From Rhodanobacteraceae bacterium (GTDB lineage: Bacteria; Pseudomonadota; Gammaproteobacteria; Xanthomonadales; Rhodanobacteraceae), in assembly GCA_030167125.1 (NCBI GenBank), contig CP126531.1, positions 2,108,001 through 2,172,000 of the forward strand: 64,000 nt of DNA, given 5' to 3'. This document shows positions 1 through 7,804 of the stretch, piece by piece. The notes beneath the pieces are model-generated. The model was given only the letters and a program-made list of their open reading frames with translations. It made no database searches and was not told where the DNA came from. The first letter of the stretch is position 1, and each line of letters begins with the position of its first letter. A program made the translations under genes and the position numbers.

Positions 1-313
<313 letters not shown>

Positions 314-1201
314 TCAATGTTTTGCCGGCGTCGCGTTGTCACTCGCGGCGCCCGCATCCACGGCCTGCATGAAGGGCGAGCCCTTGTCCAGCACGACCAC
401 CGCGCCGCCGCCGCTGAAACTGTTGCGCCACGCATCGAGGGCGCTCCAGTAGCGGAAGAACTGCGGGTCCTTGGCGGATGCCGCCGCGTAGATTTTCGCC
501 GCCTCGGCATCGCCGTCGCCGCGTATCGCCGCTGCGGCCTGGTTCGCGGCCGCGAGCACCTGTTCGTTGTCCGCATCGCCCTGCGCACGGATGGCCGCGG
601 CCTCGGCTTCGCCTTGCGCGCGCACGCTGCCGGCCGCCGCCTGCGCTTCGGCGGTCATGCGCTTGTACACGGAAGCCAGCGCCTCTTCGGGCGGCAGCAC
701 GCGGCCGACGCCGACACCGAGTACGTCGATACCCAGTTTGCTGCGCAATGCCGCGCCGACGTCGCTGCGCACCTTCGCACCCATGCCCTCGCTGGTTGCA
801 GCCAGCACTGCGGACAAGTCATTGTCCGCGACTTCATCGCGCAGCGCATTTCTCACCAGCGGCTCGATCTGCTGCGTGGCCTGCAGCTCATCGCCGGTTG
901 TCGCATTGAAATAGGTGAGGGCGTCGGCGATCCGCCAGCGCACGTGGAAGCCCACCCGCACGGCGTGGCCATCACGGGTCTTGCAGTCGCCGGGTTCGGC
1001 CTGCGAGATGATTTCGCGCGTGTCGTACACGCTGACGTCCTGCACGAACGGCAGCTTGAAGTGCAGGCCGGGACCGATGCCGGCAGCTTCCACGCGGCCG
1101 AACCGCGACAGCACCGCGGCGTGGCCTTCGCCGACGACATAGATGCTGTTGGCGCCCAGCAGCGCCAGCACGATGATCACGATGGGAAGCGCGTATTTCA
1201 T
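314..1201 (-). CDS. hflC: HflC, SPFH-family modulator of FtsH protease
   Basis: A 295-residue protein with one N-terminal membrane anchor (about residues 4-24) followed by an SPFH/prohibitin domain and an alanine-rich helical stretch (EAAAIRAQGDADNEQ) typical of HflC. HflC pairs with HflK to form a membrane cage around the FtsH AAA protease and restrains degradation of membrane proteins. It starts directly after the hflK stop codon (ATG 1199-1201, hflK stop 1202-1204), so the pair is translated from one message. It is somewhat shorter than E. coli HflC (334 residues, from memory). Order and neighbour make the HflC assignment secure. Confidence 0.95.
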   Translation of the reverse strand: MKYALPIVIIVLALLGANSIYVVGEGHAAVLSRFGRVEAAGIGPGLHFKLPFVQDVSVYDTREIISQAEPGDCKTRDGHAVRVGFHVRWRIADALTYFNATTGDELQATQQIEPLVRNALRDEVADNDLSAVLAATSEGMGAKVRSDVGAALRSKLGIDVLGVGVGRVLPPEEALASVYKRMTAEAQAAAGSVRAQGEAEAAAIRAQGDADNEQVLAAANQAAAAIRGDGDAEAAKIYAAASAKDPQFFRYWSALDAWRNSFSGGGAVVVLDKGSPFMQAVDAGAASDNATPAKH

Positions 1202-2341
1202 TCAGTCGATCCCGTTCACGCCGGGCCCGGAAGTGATCGGCTCCGCAGCCGATGCCGACGCGGCCGGTTGCGCGGATGCCGACGCGGGCGCGCTGCCGAC
1301 GGAACTCGCAGGCGCCGGATGCTGCACCGGGAACTGCACGATCACGTTGCCCGAACCGGTATTGACGACGACGTGGTTTTTCGTCAGCACCTCGCGCATC
1401 GTGTCCAGCCACAAGCGGTGCCGCGTCACCTGCGGCGCCGCCTGGTATTGCGGCAGGATCTGATCGAAGCGCGCGACTGCCGTGTTGGCCTCGGCCACGG
1501 CCTGGCGGCGACCGGTTTCGGCATCGGCCTTGATGGAAACCGCCTGCTCCTTCGCCTTGAGCTTGCCGCTCGCCACTTCGGCGCGCGCAGCGGCCTGCGC
1601 CGTCGCCGCGTTGTCGCGCGCCGCGGAGATTCCGGCGAAAGCCTGCTTCACGTCCGACGGCACGCCGATGTCCTGCACCTCGACGCCGCTCACGGTCACG
1701 CCGATGTTCCCGTTCGCGTCCGTCGCGGAGCCTTGCAACCGTGCAAGGATTTCCGCGGCCAGCTTGTTGCCGTCGACGCGCCCGGACGGACACGGGAAAT
1801 CCAGGTCGTCGATCAGGCATTGCAGCTTGTGCGAACCCACCGCCGCGCGCACGGCCGCCGTGGCCGCATCGCGCATGACCTGTTCGGCGTCGCGCGTGCC
1901 GAACAGGAACCGCCGCACGTCGGTGATCTTGTAATGCACGTCGTAATCGACCAGCACCAGTTGTCCATCGCCGGTGAGCAGGCGCGCCTCGTCGCTGACG
2001 GTGCGCGGGCGGACGATGTCGATCTTTTCGACGCGGTCGATGGGCGGCGGCAGGCGCAGGTGCGGACCCGGCTGCAGCACCCGCTCGAAACGGCCGAGGC
2101 GCAGCACCACGCCGACCTGCTGCGCACCGATGGATGTCCATCCGCCGATCAGGAACCACAGCACGATCAACACGCCGATCAGCGCGGCCGCGCCCAGCGG
2201 ACCGCGGCCGAACGGCCCGAGCCCACGCCGGAACTTCCTCAGCCATGCATCGAGGTCCGGACCCGGATTGCCCTGTCCCGGACCCCACGGCTCGCGGCCG
2301 CGGGGTTCACGCGGTTTTTCACCGGGTTCCTTCCAGGGCAT
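1202..2341 (-). CDS. hflK: HflK, SPFH-family modulator of FtsH protease
   Basis: A 379-residue protein with a Gly/Pro-rich cytoplasmic N terminus (about residues 1-40), one transmembrane segment near residues 50-70 (LIGVLIVLWFLIGGW), an SPFH domain starting with the QQVGVVLRLGRFERVLQPG stretch, and a coiled-coil region with A/E/K repeats. The C terminus is Ala/Ser-rich and low in complexity. This architecture is that of HflK, the partner of HflC in the FtsH-HflKC complex of the inner membrane. The stop codon abuts the hflC start. About 210 bp separate it from upstream hflX, so it may also have its own promoter, although none is clear to me. Confidence 0.95.
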   Translation of the reverse strand: MPWKEPGEKPREPRGREPWGPGQGNPGPDLDAWLRKFRRGLGPFGRGPLGAAALIGVLIVLWFLIGGWTSIGAQQVGVVLRLGRFERVLQPGPHLRLPPPIDRVEKIDIVRPRTVSDEARLLTGDGQLVLVDYDVHYKITDVRRFLFGTRDAEQVMRDAATAAVRAAVGSHKLQCLIDDLDFPCPSGRVDGNKLAAEILARLQGSATDANGNIGVTVSGVEVQDIGVPSDVKQAFAGISAARDNAATAQAAARAEVASGKLKAKEQAVSIKADAETGRRQAVAEANTAVARFDQILPQYQAAPQVTRHRLWLDTMREVLTKNHVVVNTGSGNVIVQFPVQHPAPASSVGSAPASASAQPAASASAAEPITSGPGVNGID

Positions 2342-2550
2342 CTCGGTAAAGCCTCGGGTTGCGGGAAAGTGCGCCGCGGCGGGCGCAAACGATGAATTCT
2401 ACCAGAGCGCCCGTTTCTCTCAGACGCCGGGTCGACGCGGCTGTTGTGAAAAACAAGGCCATGGATGGCCGAGGTGATGTTGGTCGATGTGCAAAACCAA
2501 CACGACTCTCGCTCGTGGCGTGACGCGGCGATCAGGGACGATCGCACAGA

Positions 2551-3909
2551 TCATGCCGCGTCGAGCCACGTGCGCAGCAGCTGCGCGTCGTCGCCGTGCA
2601 CATCGCCGGCGAGCGGCAACAGCAGATCGCGCGGCGCATCGATGTCGAGGCACCAGCCATGCTCGTCGTAGCGTTCGGATTTCACCGCGCCGAGCTCGAT
2701 CAGCCGCGCGCGCAGGCGGCCTGCACGCGGCGGCAATCGCAATTCGGCCTGCACGCGTGCGCCGGCGAGGCGTTCGCTGATCGCTTGCCGCAGCAAGTCC
2801 AGTCCTTCGCCGGTGGCGGCCGACAACCACACCGCGGTCGGCGCGCCTTCGGCATCGCGATCAATACGAGCAGCAGCTTTCTTGAAAATCCGGCCAGGGA
2901 TGGCCGGCTCTTGATCCTCGCCAACAGGGATGTTGGCATTCAACAAATCTATCTTGTTGAACACCATCAACTGCGGCACGCCGCCCGCGCCGATTTCATC
3001 CAGCACGCCGTTGACCACGTCGATCAGCAGGTCGCGCTCGCCGTCGGCGGCGTCGGTGACGTGCAGCAGCAGGTCGGCGTCGCGCGCTTCGGACAGCGTG
3101 GCGCGGAACGCGGCCACCAGATCGTGCGGCAATTCGCGGATGAAACCGACGGTGTCGGCCAGCACCGCGGGACCGGCATCGAGGTCTTCCAGGCGCCGTA
3201 CCGTGGGATCGAGCGTGGCGAACAACTGGTTGGCCGCGTACACCGAACCACGGGTGGCCGCATTGAACAGCGTGGACTTGCCAGCGTTGGTGTAACCGAC
3301 CAGCGCCACGCGCGGCAGCGTGTTGCGCAGGCGCGCGCGGCGTTGCTGGTCGCGCTGCACCCCGACCTTGTCGATGCGCTTCTGCAATTGCTCGACGCGT
3401 TTCTGCAGCAGGCGGCGGTCGGTTTCGAGCTGGGTTTCGCCGGGACCGCGCAGGCCGATCGAACCGCCGCGCTGGCGCTCCAGGTGGGTCCAGCCGCGCA
3501 CCAGCCGGGTCGCCATGTGTTTCAGCTGCGCGAGTTCGACTTCGAGCTTGCCTTCGTGCGATTGCGCACGCTGCGCGAAAATGTCGAGGATCAGCGCGGC
3601 GCGATCGATGACGCGCGCGGAAAAATGTTTTTCGAGGTTGCGTTCCTGCACCGGCGTCAGCGCGTGATCGACCACCACCAGATCGGCGCCGAGTTCCTTC
3701 ACCTTCACCTGCACCTCGTCGGCCTTGCCGGTGCCAATGTAGAACTTCGGATTGGGCGCATCGACGCGCGCGCGCACCGTGCCGAGGATTTCGGCGCCCG
3801 CCGACTTCACCAGTTCCGCGAATTCCTGCGCGCGCCGCGCAGCCGCAGCGTTGCCGGTGTAGGGCAACACCAGCAGCGCGCGTTCGCCTCGTTTCTCGCG
3901 TTCGAACAG
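2551..3909 (-). CDS. hflX: HflX, ribosome-associated GTPase (likely CTG start)
   Basis: About 452 residues from a proposed CTG start that gives the usual HflX beginning MFEREKRGERALL. Visible parts are an N-terminal HflX domain (KFYIGTGKADEV, LTPVQERNLEK), a helical linker (GPGETQLETDRRLL), and a GTPase domain with P-loop GYTNAGKST, switch region DTVGFIRELPHDL and NKIDLL. HflX splits or rescues stalled ribosomes. No ATG, GTG or TTG exists in frame near the expected start. The frame runs upstream through hfq, where the residues are plainly an hfq shadow. CTG at 3909 sits about 9 bases after a CAGGA ribosome-binding site and 5 bases past the hfq stop. Identity is firm; the start is inferred. 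Confidence 0.93.
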   Translation of the reverse strand: MFEREKRGERALLVLPYTGNAAAARRAQEFAELVKSAGAEILGTVRARVDAPNPKFYIGTGKADEVQVKVKELGADLVVVDHALTPVQERNLEKHFSARVIDRAALILDIFAQRAQSHEGKLEVELAQLKHMATRLVRGWTHLERQRGGSIGLRGPGETQLETDRRLLQKRVEQLQKRIDKVGVQRDQQRRARLRNTLPRVALVGYTNAGKSTLFNAATRGSVYAANQLFATLDPTVRRLEDLDAGPAVLADTVGFIRELPHDLVAAFRATLSEARDADLLLHVTDAADGERDLLIDVVNGVLDEIGAGGVPQLMVFNKIDLLNANIPVGEDQEPAIPGRIFKKAAARIDRDAEGAPTAVWLSAATGEGLDLLRQAISERLAGARVQAELRLPPRAGRLRARLIELGAVKSERYDEHGWCLDIDAPRDLLLPLAGDVHGDDAQLLRTWLDAA

Positions 3910-3914
3910 AAGAA

Positions 3915-4172
3915 TCAGTCCTGCGCCGGCGGTTCGGCGTCTTCCTGCTTGTCGTCCGCACCGACCTTGACCGCGCGGCTCGGCACCACGGTCGAGATGG
4001 CGTGCTTGTACACCATCTGGCTGACCTGGTTGCGCAGCAGCACCACGAACTGATCGAACGACTCGATGATTCCCTGCAGCTTGATGCCGTTGACGAGATA
4101 AATCGCAACCGGCACGCGCTCGCGGCGCAGGGCATTCAAAAACGGATCCTGCAACGATTGGCTTTTGGACAT
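3915..4172 (-). CDS. hfq: Hfq RNA chaperone
   Basis: An 85-residue Sm-like protein. The Sm1 motif runs through [20 protein letters not shown] and the Sm2 motif is [12 protein letters not shown], almost identical to E. coli Hfq. The C-terminal tail is short and acidic ([13 protein letters not shown]). Hfq forms a hexameric ring that pairs small RNAs with target mRNAs. It lies 85 bp after miaA and directly before hflX, the classic miaA-hfq-hflX order. Start and stop are unambiguous. Confidence 0.98.
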   Translation of the reverse strand: MSKSQSLQDPFLNALRRERVPVAIYLVNGIKLQGIIESFDQFVVLLRNQVSQMVYKHAISTVVPSRAVKVGADDKQEDAEPPAQD

Positions 4173-4257
4173 TTTTATGGCCTTCCGATCCCGCTTGCCC
4201 GCACGGTTTCGTATGCGGACATGAATGGTAGCGCAAAAACCCCGGTTTTTGGCCGTT

Positions 4258-5229
4258 TCACGCGGTTTTCATGCCCAAAAACAGCGCCACGGCGGCGGCC
4301 ACCGACGCCGCGCAATGCAGGTCGTCCGGATCGAACACGCGCGCATCCAGTTCGCCGCGCAACCAGGTGGTCTGGCGCTTGGCGAGTTGGCGGGTCGCGT
4401 CGATCGCGCGCTGGCGAAATTCGTCCTTTGAACCCGCGCCGCCGAGGTATTCCCACGCCTGCCGATAACCGACCGCGCGGAGCGCCGGCAAATCCGCGTG
4501 CAAATCGCCGCGCCCACGCAGGCGCTTCACCTCGTCCAGAAAACCCGCGGCCAGCATCGCGTCGAAACGCGCGGCAATGCGCTCGCGCAAGGCATCGCGA
4601 TTCGCGGGAATCAACGCGAGTTTCAGGATGCGCCAGGGAAACCGCTGCACGTCGCGCGCGGCGGCATGCAACGCGGTCAGCGTTTCGCCCGTCAATGCGA
4701 TCACTTCCAGCGCGCGCTGGATGCGTTGCGCGTCGTTGGGCCGGATGCGCGCCGCGGCGTCGGGATCGTGCTGCGCCAGCCGCGCATGCAATGCCGGCCA
4801 GCCCACACGTTCGGCGTCCGCACGCAAGCGCTCGCGCACTTCCGCGTCGGCGGATGGCATTTCGGAAAGGCCCTGTTCGAGCGCGCGGAAATACAGGCCG
4901 GTGCCACCGACCAGCAGCGGCACGCGGTCACGCGCCGCGATCGCCTGCATGGCGGCCAGCGCATCAGCGCGGAATTGCGCCGCCGAATAGGGTTCGGCCG
5001 GATCGCGTATGTCGATCAGCGCGTGCGGGTAATTGCGCCGCGTATCCGCATCCGGCTTGGCCGCACCGATGTCCAGCCCGCGGTAAACCAGCGCCGAATC
5101 GACGCTGACGAGTTCGAGCGGAAAGTGGTCCGCCAGCGCGCACGCCTGCGCGGTCTTGCCGGTGGCGGTCGGACCCATCAGGAAAATCGCGCGCGGTCTC
5201 GCGTCGACGGCGTGGGTGTGTCCGGACAT
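4258..5229 (-). CDS. miaA: tRNA dimethylallyltransferase MiaA
   Basis: A 323-residue enzyme that transfers a dimethylallyl group to N6 of A37 in tRNAs reading U-starting codons. Visible motifs: P-loop GPTATGKT at about residues 20-27, [16 protein letters not shown] (the DSxQVYxxxDIGTAKP box), [18 protein letters not shown], and [10 protein letters not shown]. The ATG at 5229 gives [20 protein letters not shown]. Upstream in-frame codons belong to the opposite strand of tdh, so this start is preferred. It is the first gene of the minus-strand housekeeping run and diverges from tdh, with only 78 bp for both promoters. Confidence 0.96.
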   Translation of the reverse strand: MSGHTHAVDARPRAIFLMGPTATGKTAQACALADHFPLELVSVDSALVYRGLDIGAAKPDADTRRNYPHALIDIRDPAEPYSAAQFRADALAAMQAIAARDRVPLLVGGTGLYFRALEQGLSEMPSADAEVRERLRADAERVGWPALHARLAQHDPDAAARIRPNDAQRIQRALEVIALTGETLTALHAAARDVQRFPWRILKLALIPANRDALRERIAARFDAMLAAGFLDEVKRLRGRGDLHADLPALRAVGYRQAWEYLGGAGSKDEFRQRAIDATRQLAKRQTTWLRGELDARVFDPDDLHCAASVAAAVALFLGMKTA

Positions 5230-5307
5230 GTATCGGATTGTACGGGGCACGCTTTCGAGGCCGCGTCTTATAATGCCGGGATTTCCACCGAACCCAAGGC
5301 AACTGAC

Positions 5308-6342
5308 ATGCCGAACATGATGAGGGCGCTGGTCAAGCGCGACGCCGCCAAGGGCATCTGGATGGACGAGGTGCCGGTGCCGGAATACGGCCACAACGAC
5401 GTGCTGATCGAGGTCGAGAAAACCGCGATCTGCGGCACCGACCTGCACATCTACAACTGGGACCAGTGGGCGCAACGCGTGATCAAGCCGGGCCTCGTGA
5501 TCGGCCACGAGTTCGTCGGCAAGATCGTCGCGCTGGGCAGCGAGGTGCGCGGCTACCGCATCGGCCAGCGTGTGTCCGCGGAAGGCCACATCACCTGCGG
5601 CATGTGCCGCAACTGCCGCGCCGGACGTCCGCATCTGTGCCCGAACACCGTCGGCATCGGCGTGAACCGCAACGGTGCGTTCGCGCAATACATCGCGATG
5701 CCGCAATCAAACCTGTGGCCGATCCCGGACCAGATTCCCTCGTCGCTGGCCGCGTTCTTCGACCCCTACGGCAATGCCGCGCACTGCGCGCTGGAATACG
5801 ACCTGATCGGCGAAGATGTTCTGATCACGGGCGCGGGTCCGATCGGCGTCATCGCCGCAGGCATCGCGCGCCACGTCGGTGCGCGCAATGTCGTCGTCAC
5901 CGACGTCAACGATTACCGTCTGAAACTGGCCGCGGACATGGGCGCGACGCGCGTGGTCAACGTCAAGAACCAGTCGCTGCGCGACGTGCTCGGTGAGCTG
6001 CACATGGAAGGCTTCGATGTCGGCCTCGAGATGAGCGGCAATCCGCAGGCGTTCAACGGCATGCTCGACGTGATGTACCACGGCGGCAAGATCGCGCTGC
6101 TCGGCATCCTGCCCAACGGCTCCGGCATCGACTGGGACAAGGTGATCTTCAAGGGCCTCACGCTGCACGGCATCTACGGCCGCCGCATGTACGAGACCTG
6201 GTACAAGATGACGCAGATGCTGCTCACCGGCTTCCCGCTGCAGAAGGTGCTGACGCACCAACTTGCGATCGACGATTTCCAGCAGGGCTTCGACCTGATG
6301 GCGTCGGGCGAATGCGGCAAGGTGGTGTGCAGTTGGAATTAG
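5308..6342 (+). CDS. tdh: L-threonine 3-dehydrogenase
   Basis: A 344-residue zinc-dependent medium-chain dehydrogenase (E. coli Tdh has 341) that oxidises threonine with NAD+ to 2-amino-3-ketobutyrate. Seen in the sequence: the catalytic-zinc region [13 protein letters not shown] and GHEFVG, four structural-zinc cysteines in [15 protein letters not shown], and the Rossmann motif [15 protein letters not shown]. The ATG at 5308 follows an AAGG site by 8 bases; a second ATG four codons on (MMRALVK) is a weaker alternative. The next gene, kbl, encodes the enzyme that cleaves the product. The stop codon is followed at once by a heptamer tandem repeat. Confidence 0.97.
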   Translation: MPNMMRALVKRDAAKGIWMDEVPVPEYGHNDVLIEVEKTAICGTDLHIYNWDQWAQRVIKPGLVIGHEFVGKIVALGSEVRGYRIGQRVSAEGHITCGMCRNCRAGRPHLCPNTVGIGVNRNGAFAQYIAMPQSNLWPIPDQIPSSLAAFFDPYGNAAHCALEYDLIGEDVLITGAGPIGVIAAGIARHVGARNVVVTDVNDYRLKLAADMGATRVVNVKNQSLRDVLGELHMEGFDVGLEMSGNPQAFNGMLDVMYHGGKIALLGILPNGSGIDWDKVIFKGLTLHGIYGRRMYETWYKMTQMLLTGFPLQKVLTHQLAIDDFQQGFDLMASGECGKVVCSWN

Positions 6343-6474
6343 TCGGGACTCGGGACTCGGGACTCGGGACTCGGGACTCGGGACTCGGGACTCGGGACTC
6401 GGGACTCGGGACTCGGGACTCGGGACTCGGGACTCGGGACTCGGGACTCGGGACTCGGGACTCGGGACTCGGGA
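6343..6474. repeat. Heptanucleotide tandem repeat (TCGGGAC), about 18.9 copies
   Basis: A perfect run of the 7-bp unit TCGGGAC fills 132 bp, beginning at the base after the tdh stop codon. I see no interruption. Because 7 is not a multiple of 3, all frames pass through it without stops on both strands, which creates spurious reading frames (GTRDSGL or SPESRVP repeats). The run lies between tdh and kbl, so it would be in the transcript if the two genes are cotranscribed. Confidence 0.97.
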
Positions 6475-6486
6475 GCATAAAGACGT

Positions 6487-6576
6487 CGTCATTCCGGACG
6501 CGGCGCAGCCGCGATCCGGAATCCATTTTGATTTGAGAGCGACGAAAGATGGATTCCGGCTTTCGCCGGAATGACG
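6487..6576. repeat. Paired palindromic repeat element (REPIN-like), copy 1
   Basis: A 90-bp element bounded by inverted ends CGTCATTCC and GGAATGACG. Each half is itself a small hairpin: the first has CCGGACGCGGC and GCCGCGATCCGG, the second has TTCCGGCTTTCGCCGGAA. Inner edges read GGAATCCAT and ATGGATTCC, again inverted. A second copy with the same ends lies at 45287-45387. The layout, two REP-like hairpins facing each other, matches what is called a REPIN or BIME. I cannot tell from one window whether it is mobile. Confidence 0.85.
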
Positions 6577-6604
6577 GCCAAAAACATTGAACATCGGAAT
6601 CGTC

Positions 6605-7804
6605 ATGACCTACGCCGCGCAAGAACGTCTCCACGAAGAACTCGAATCCATCCGCGACTCGGGCCTGTACAAGGACGAACGCATCATCACCTCGCCGCAG
6701 TCGGCCGAGATCACGCTGGCCGACGGACGCCGCGTGCTGAACTTCTGCGCCAACAATTACCTTGGCCTCGCCGACCATCCGCGCCTGATCGAAGCCGCCA
6801 AGAAGGCGCTGGACACGCACGGTTTCGGCATGGCCTCGGTGCGTTTCATCTGCGGCACGCAGGATTTGCACAAGCAACTGGAACACGACATCGCGAAGTT
6901 CTTCGGCACCGACGACGCGATCCTGTACGCCGCGTGCTTTGACGCCAACGGCGGCCTGTTCGAGCCGCTGCTGGGCGAGAACGACGCAATCATCTCAGAC
7001 GCGCTGAACCACGCCTCGATCATCGATGGCGTGCGCCTCTGCAAAGCCAAGCGCTATCGCTACGCCAACGGCGACGTCGCCGATCTGGAAAAGCAGTTGC
7101 AGGCCGCAGACGCCGCGGGCGCACGCACCAAGCTGATTTCGAGCGACGGCGTGTTCTCGATGGACGGCGTGGTCGCGCCGCTGGACCAGATCACCGCGCT
7201 CGCGAAAAAATACAACGCGCTGGTGCACATCGACGAATGCCACGCGACCGGCTTCCTCGGCAAGACCGGGCGCGGCTCGGCCGAGGTGCATGGCGTGATG
7301 GACAAGATCGACATCTTCACCGGCACGCTGGGCAAGGCTCTGGGCGGCGCGGTGGGCGGCTTCACCACCGGCCGCAAGGAAATCATCGACATGCTGCGGC
7401 AGCGTTCGCGGCCGTACCTGTTTTCCAATTCGCTGCCACCTTCGCTGGTCGCGGCATCGATCGAAGTATTGAAGATGCTGGACGAAGCGGGAAGCCTGCG
7501 CGAAAAGCTGGGGGAGAACACCAGATATTTCCGCGACGCGGTGACCAAGGCCGGTTTCGAGATCAAGCCCGGCAACCATCCGATCGTGCCGGTGATGACC
7601 CACGACGCCAAACTCGCGCAAGCGATGGCGGCGGGCCTGCTGGAAGAAGGCATCTACGCGATCGGGTTCTTCTTCCCGGTAGTGCCGGAAGGCAAGGCGC
7701 GCATCCGCACGCAGATGTGCGCGGCGCATACACGCGAACACCTGGATCGCGCGATCGCGGCGTTCACGAAAGTCGGGCGTGCGGCCGGGCTGTTGAAACA
7801 CTGA
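6605..7804 (+). CDS. kbl: 2-amino-3-ketobutyrate coenzyme A ligase
   Basis: A 399-residue PLP enzyme of the alpha-oxoamine synthase family (E. coli Kbl has 398). It cleaves 2-amino-3-ketobutyrate with CoA to glycine and acetyl-CoA, completing the threonine pathway begun by Tdh. Family signatures are [45 protein letters not shown], and the PLP-lysine site [13 protein letters not shown]. The ATG at 6605 follows a GGAA site; a TTG at 6587 would add six residues and overlap the repeat region. Its stop abuts the stop of the convergent hexosaminidase gene. Confidence 0.97.
   Translation: MTYAAQERLHEELESIRDSGLYKDERIITSPQSAEITLADGRRVLNFCANNYLGLADHPRLIEAAKKALDTHGFGMASVRFICGTQDLHKQLEHDIAKFFGTDDAILYAACFDANGGLFEPLLGENDAIISDALNHASIIDGVRLCKAKRYRYANGDVADLEKQLQAADAAGARTKLISSDGVFSMDGVVAPLDQITALAKKYNALVHIDECHATGFLGKTGRGSAEVHGVMDKIDIFTGTLGKALGGAVGGFTTGRKEIIDMLRQRSRPYLFSNSLPPSLVAASIEVLKMLDEAGSLREKLGENTRYFRDAVTKAGFEIKPGNHPIVPVMTHDAKLAQAMAAGLLEEGIYAIGFFFPVVPEGKARIRTQMCAAHTREHLDRAIAAFTKVGRAAGLLKH

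Noticed and set aside
317-2395. Long open frame opposite hflC-hflK
   Set aside because: It is antisense to two well-identified genes, Arg/His-rich, with no domain. Long antisense frames are common at this GC content.
6343-6474. A CRISPR-like array
   Set aside because: The units are contiguous 7-mers with no spacers and no cas genes nearby.
6312-6606. Repetitive coding frames (GTRDSGL or SPESRVP units) through the heptamer run
   Set aside because: They arise because a 7-bp repeat without stops is open in every frame. They begin in tdh or repeat DNA and have no start signal.
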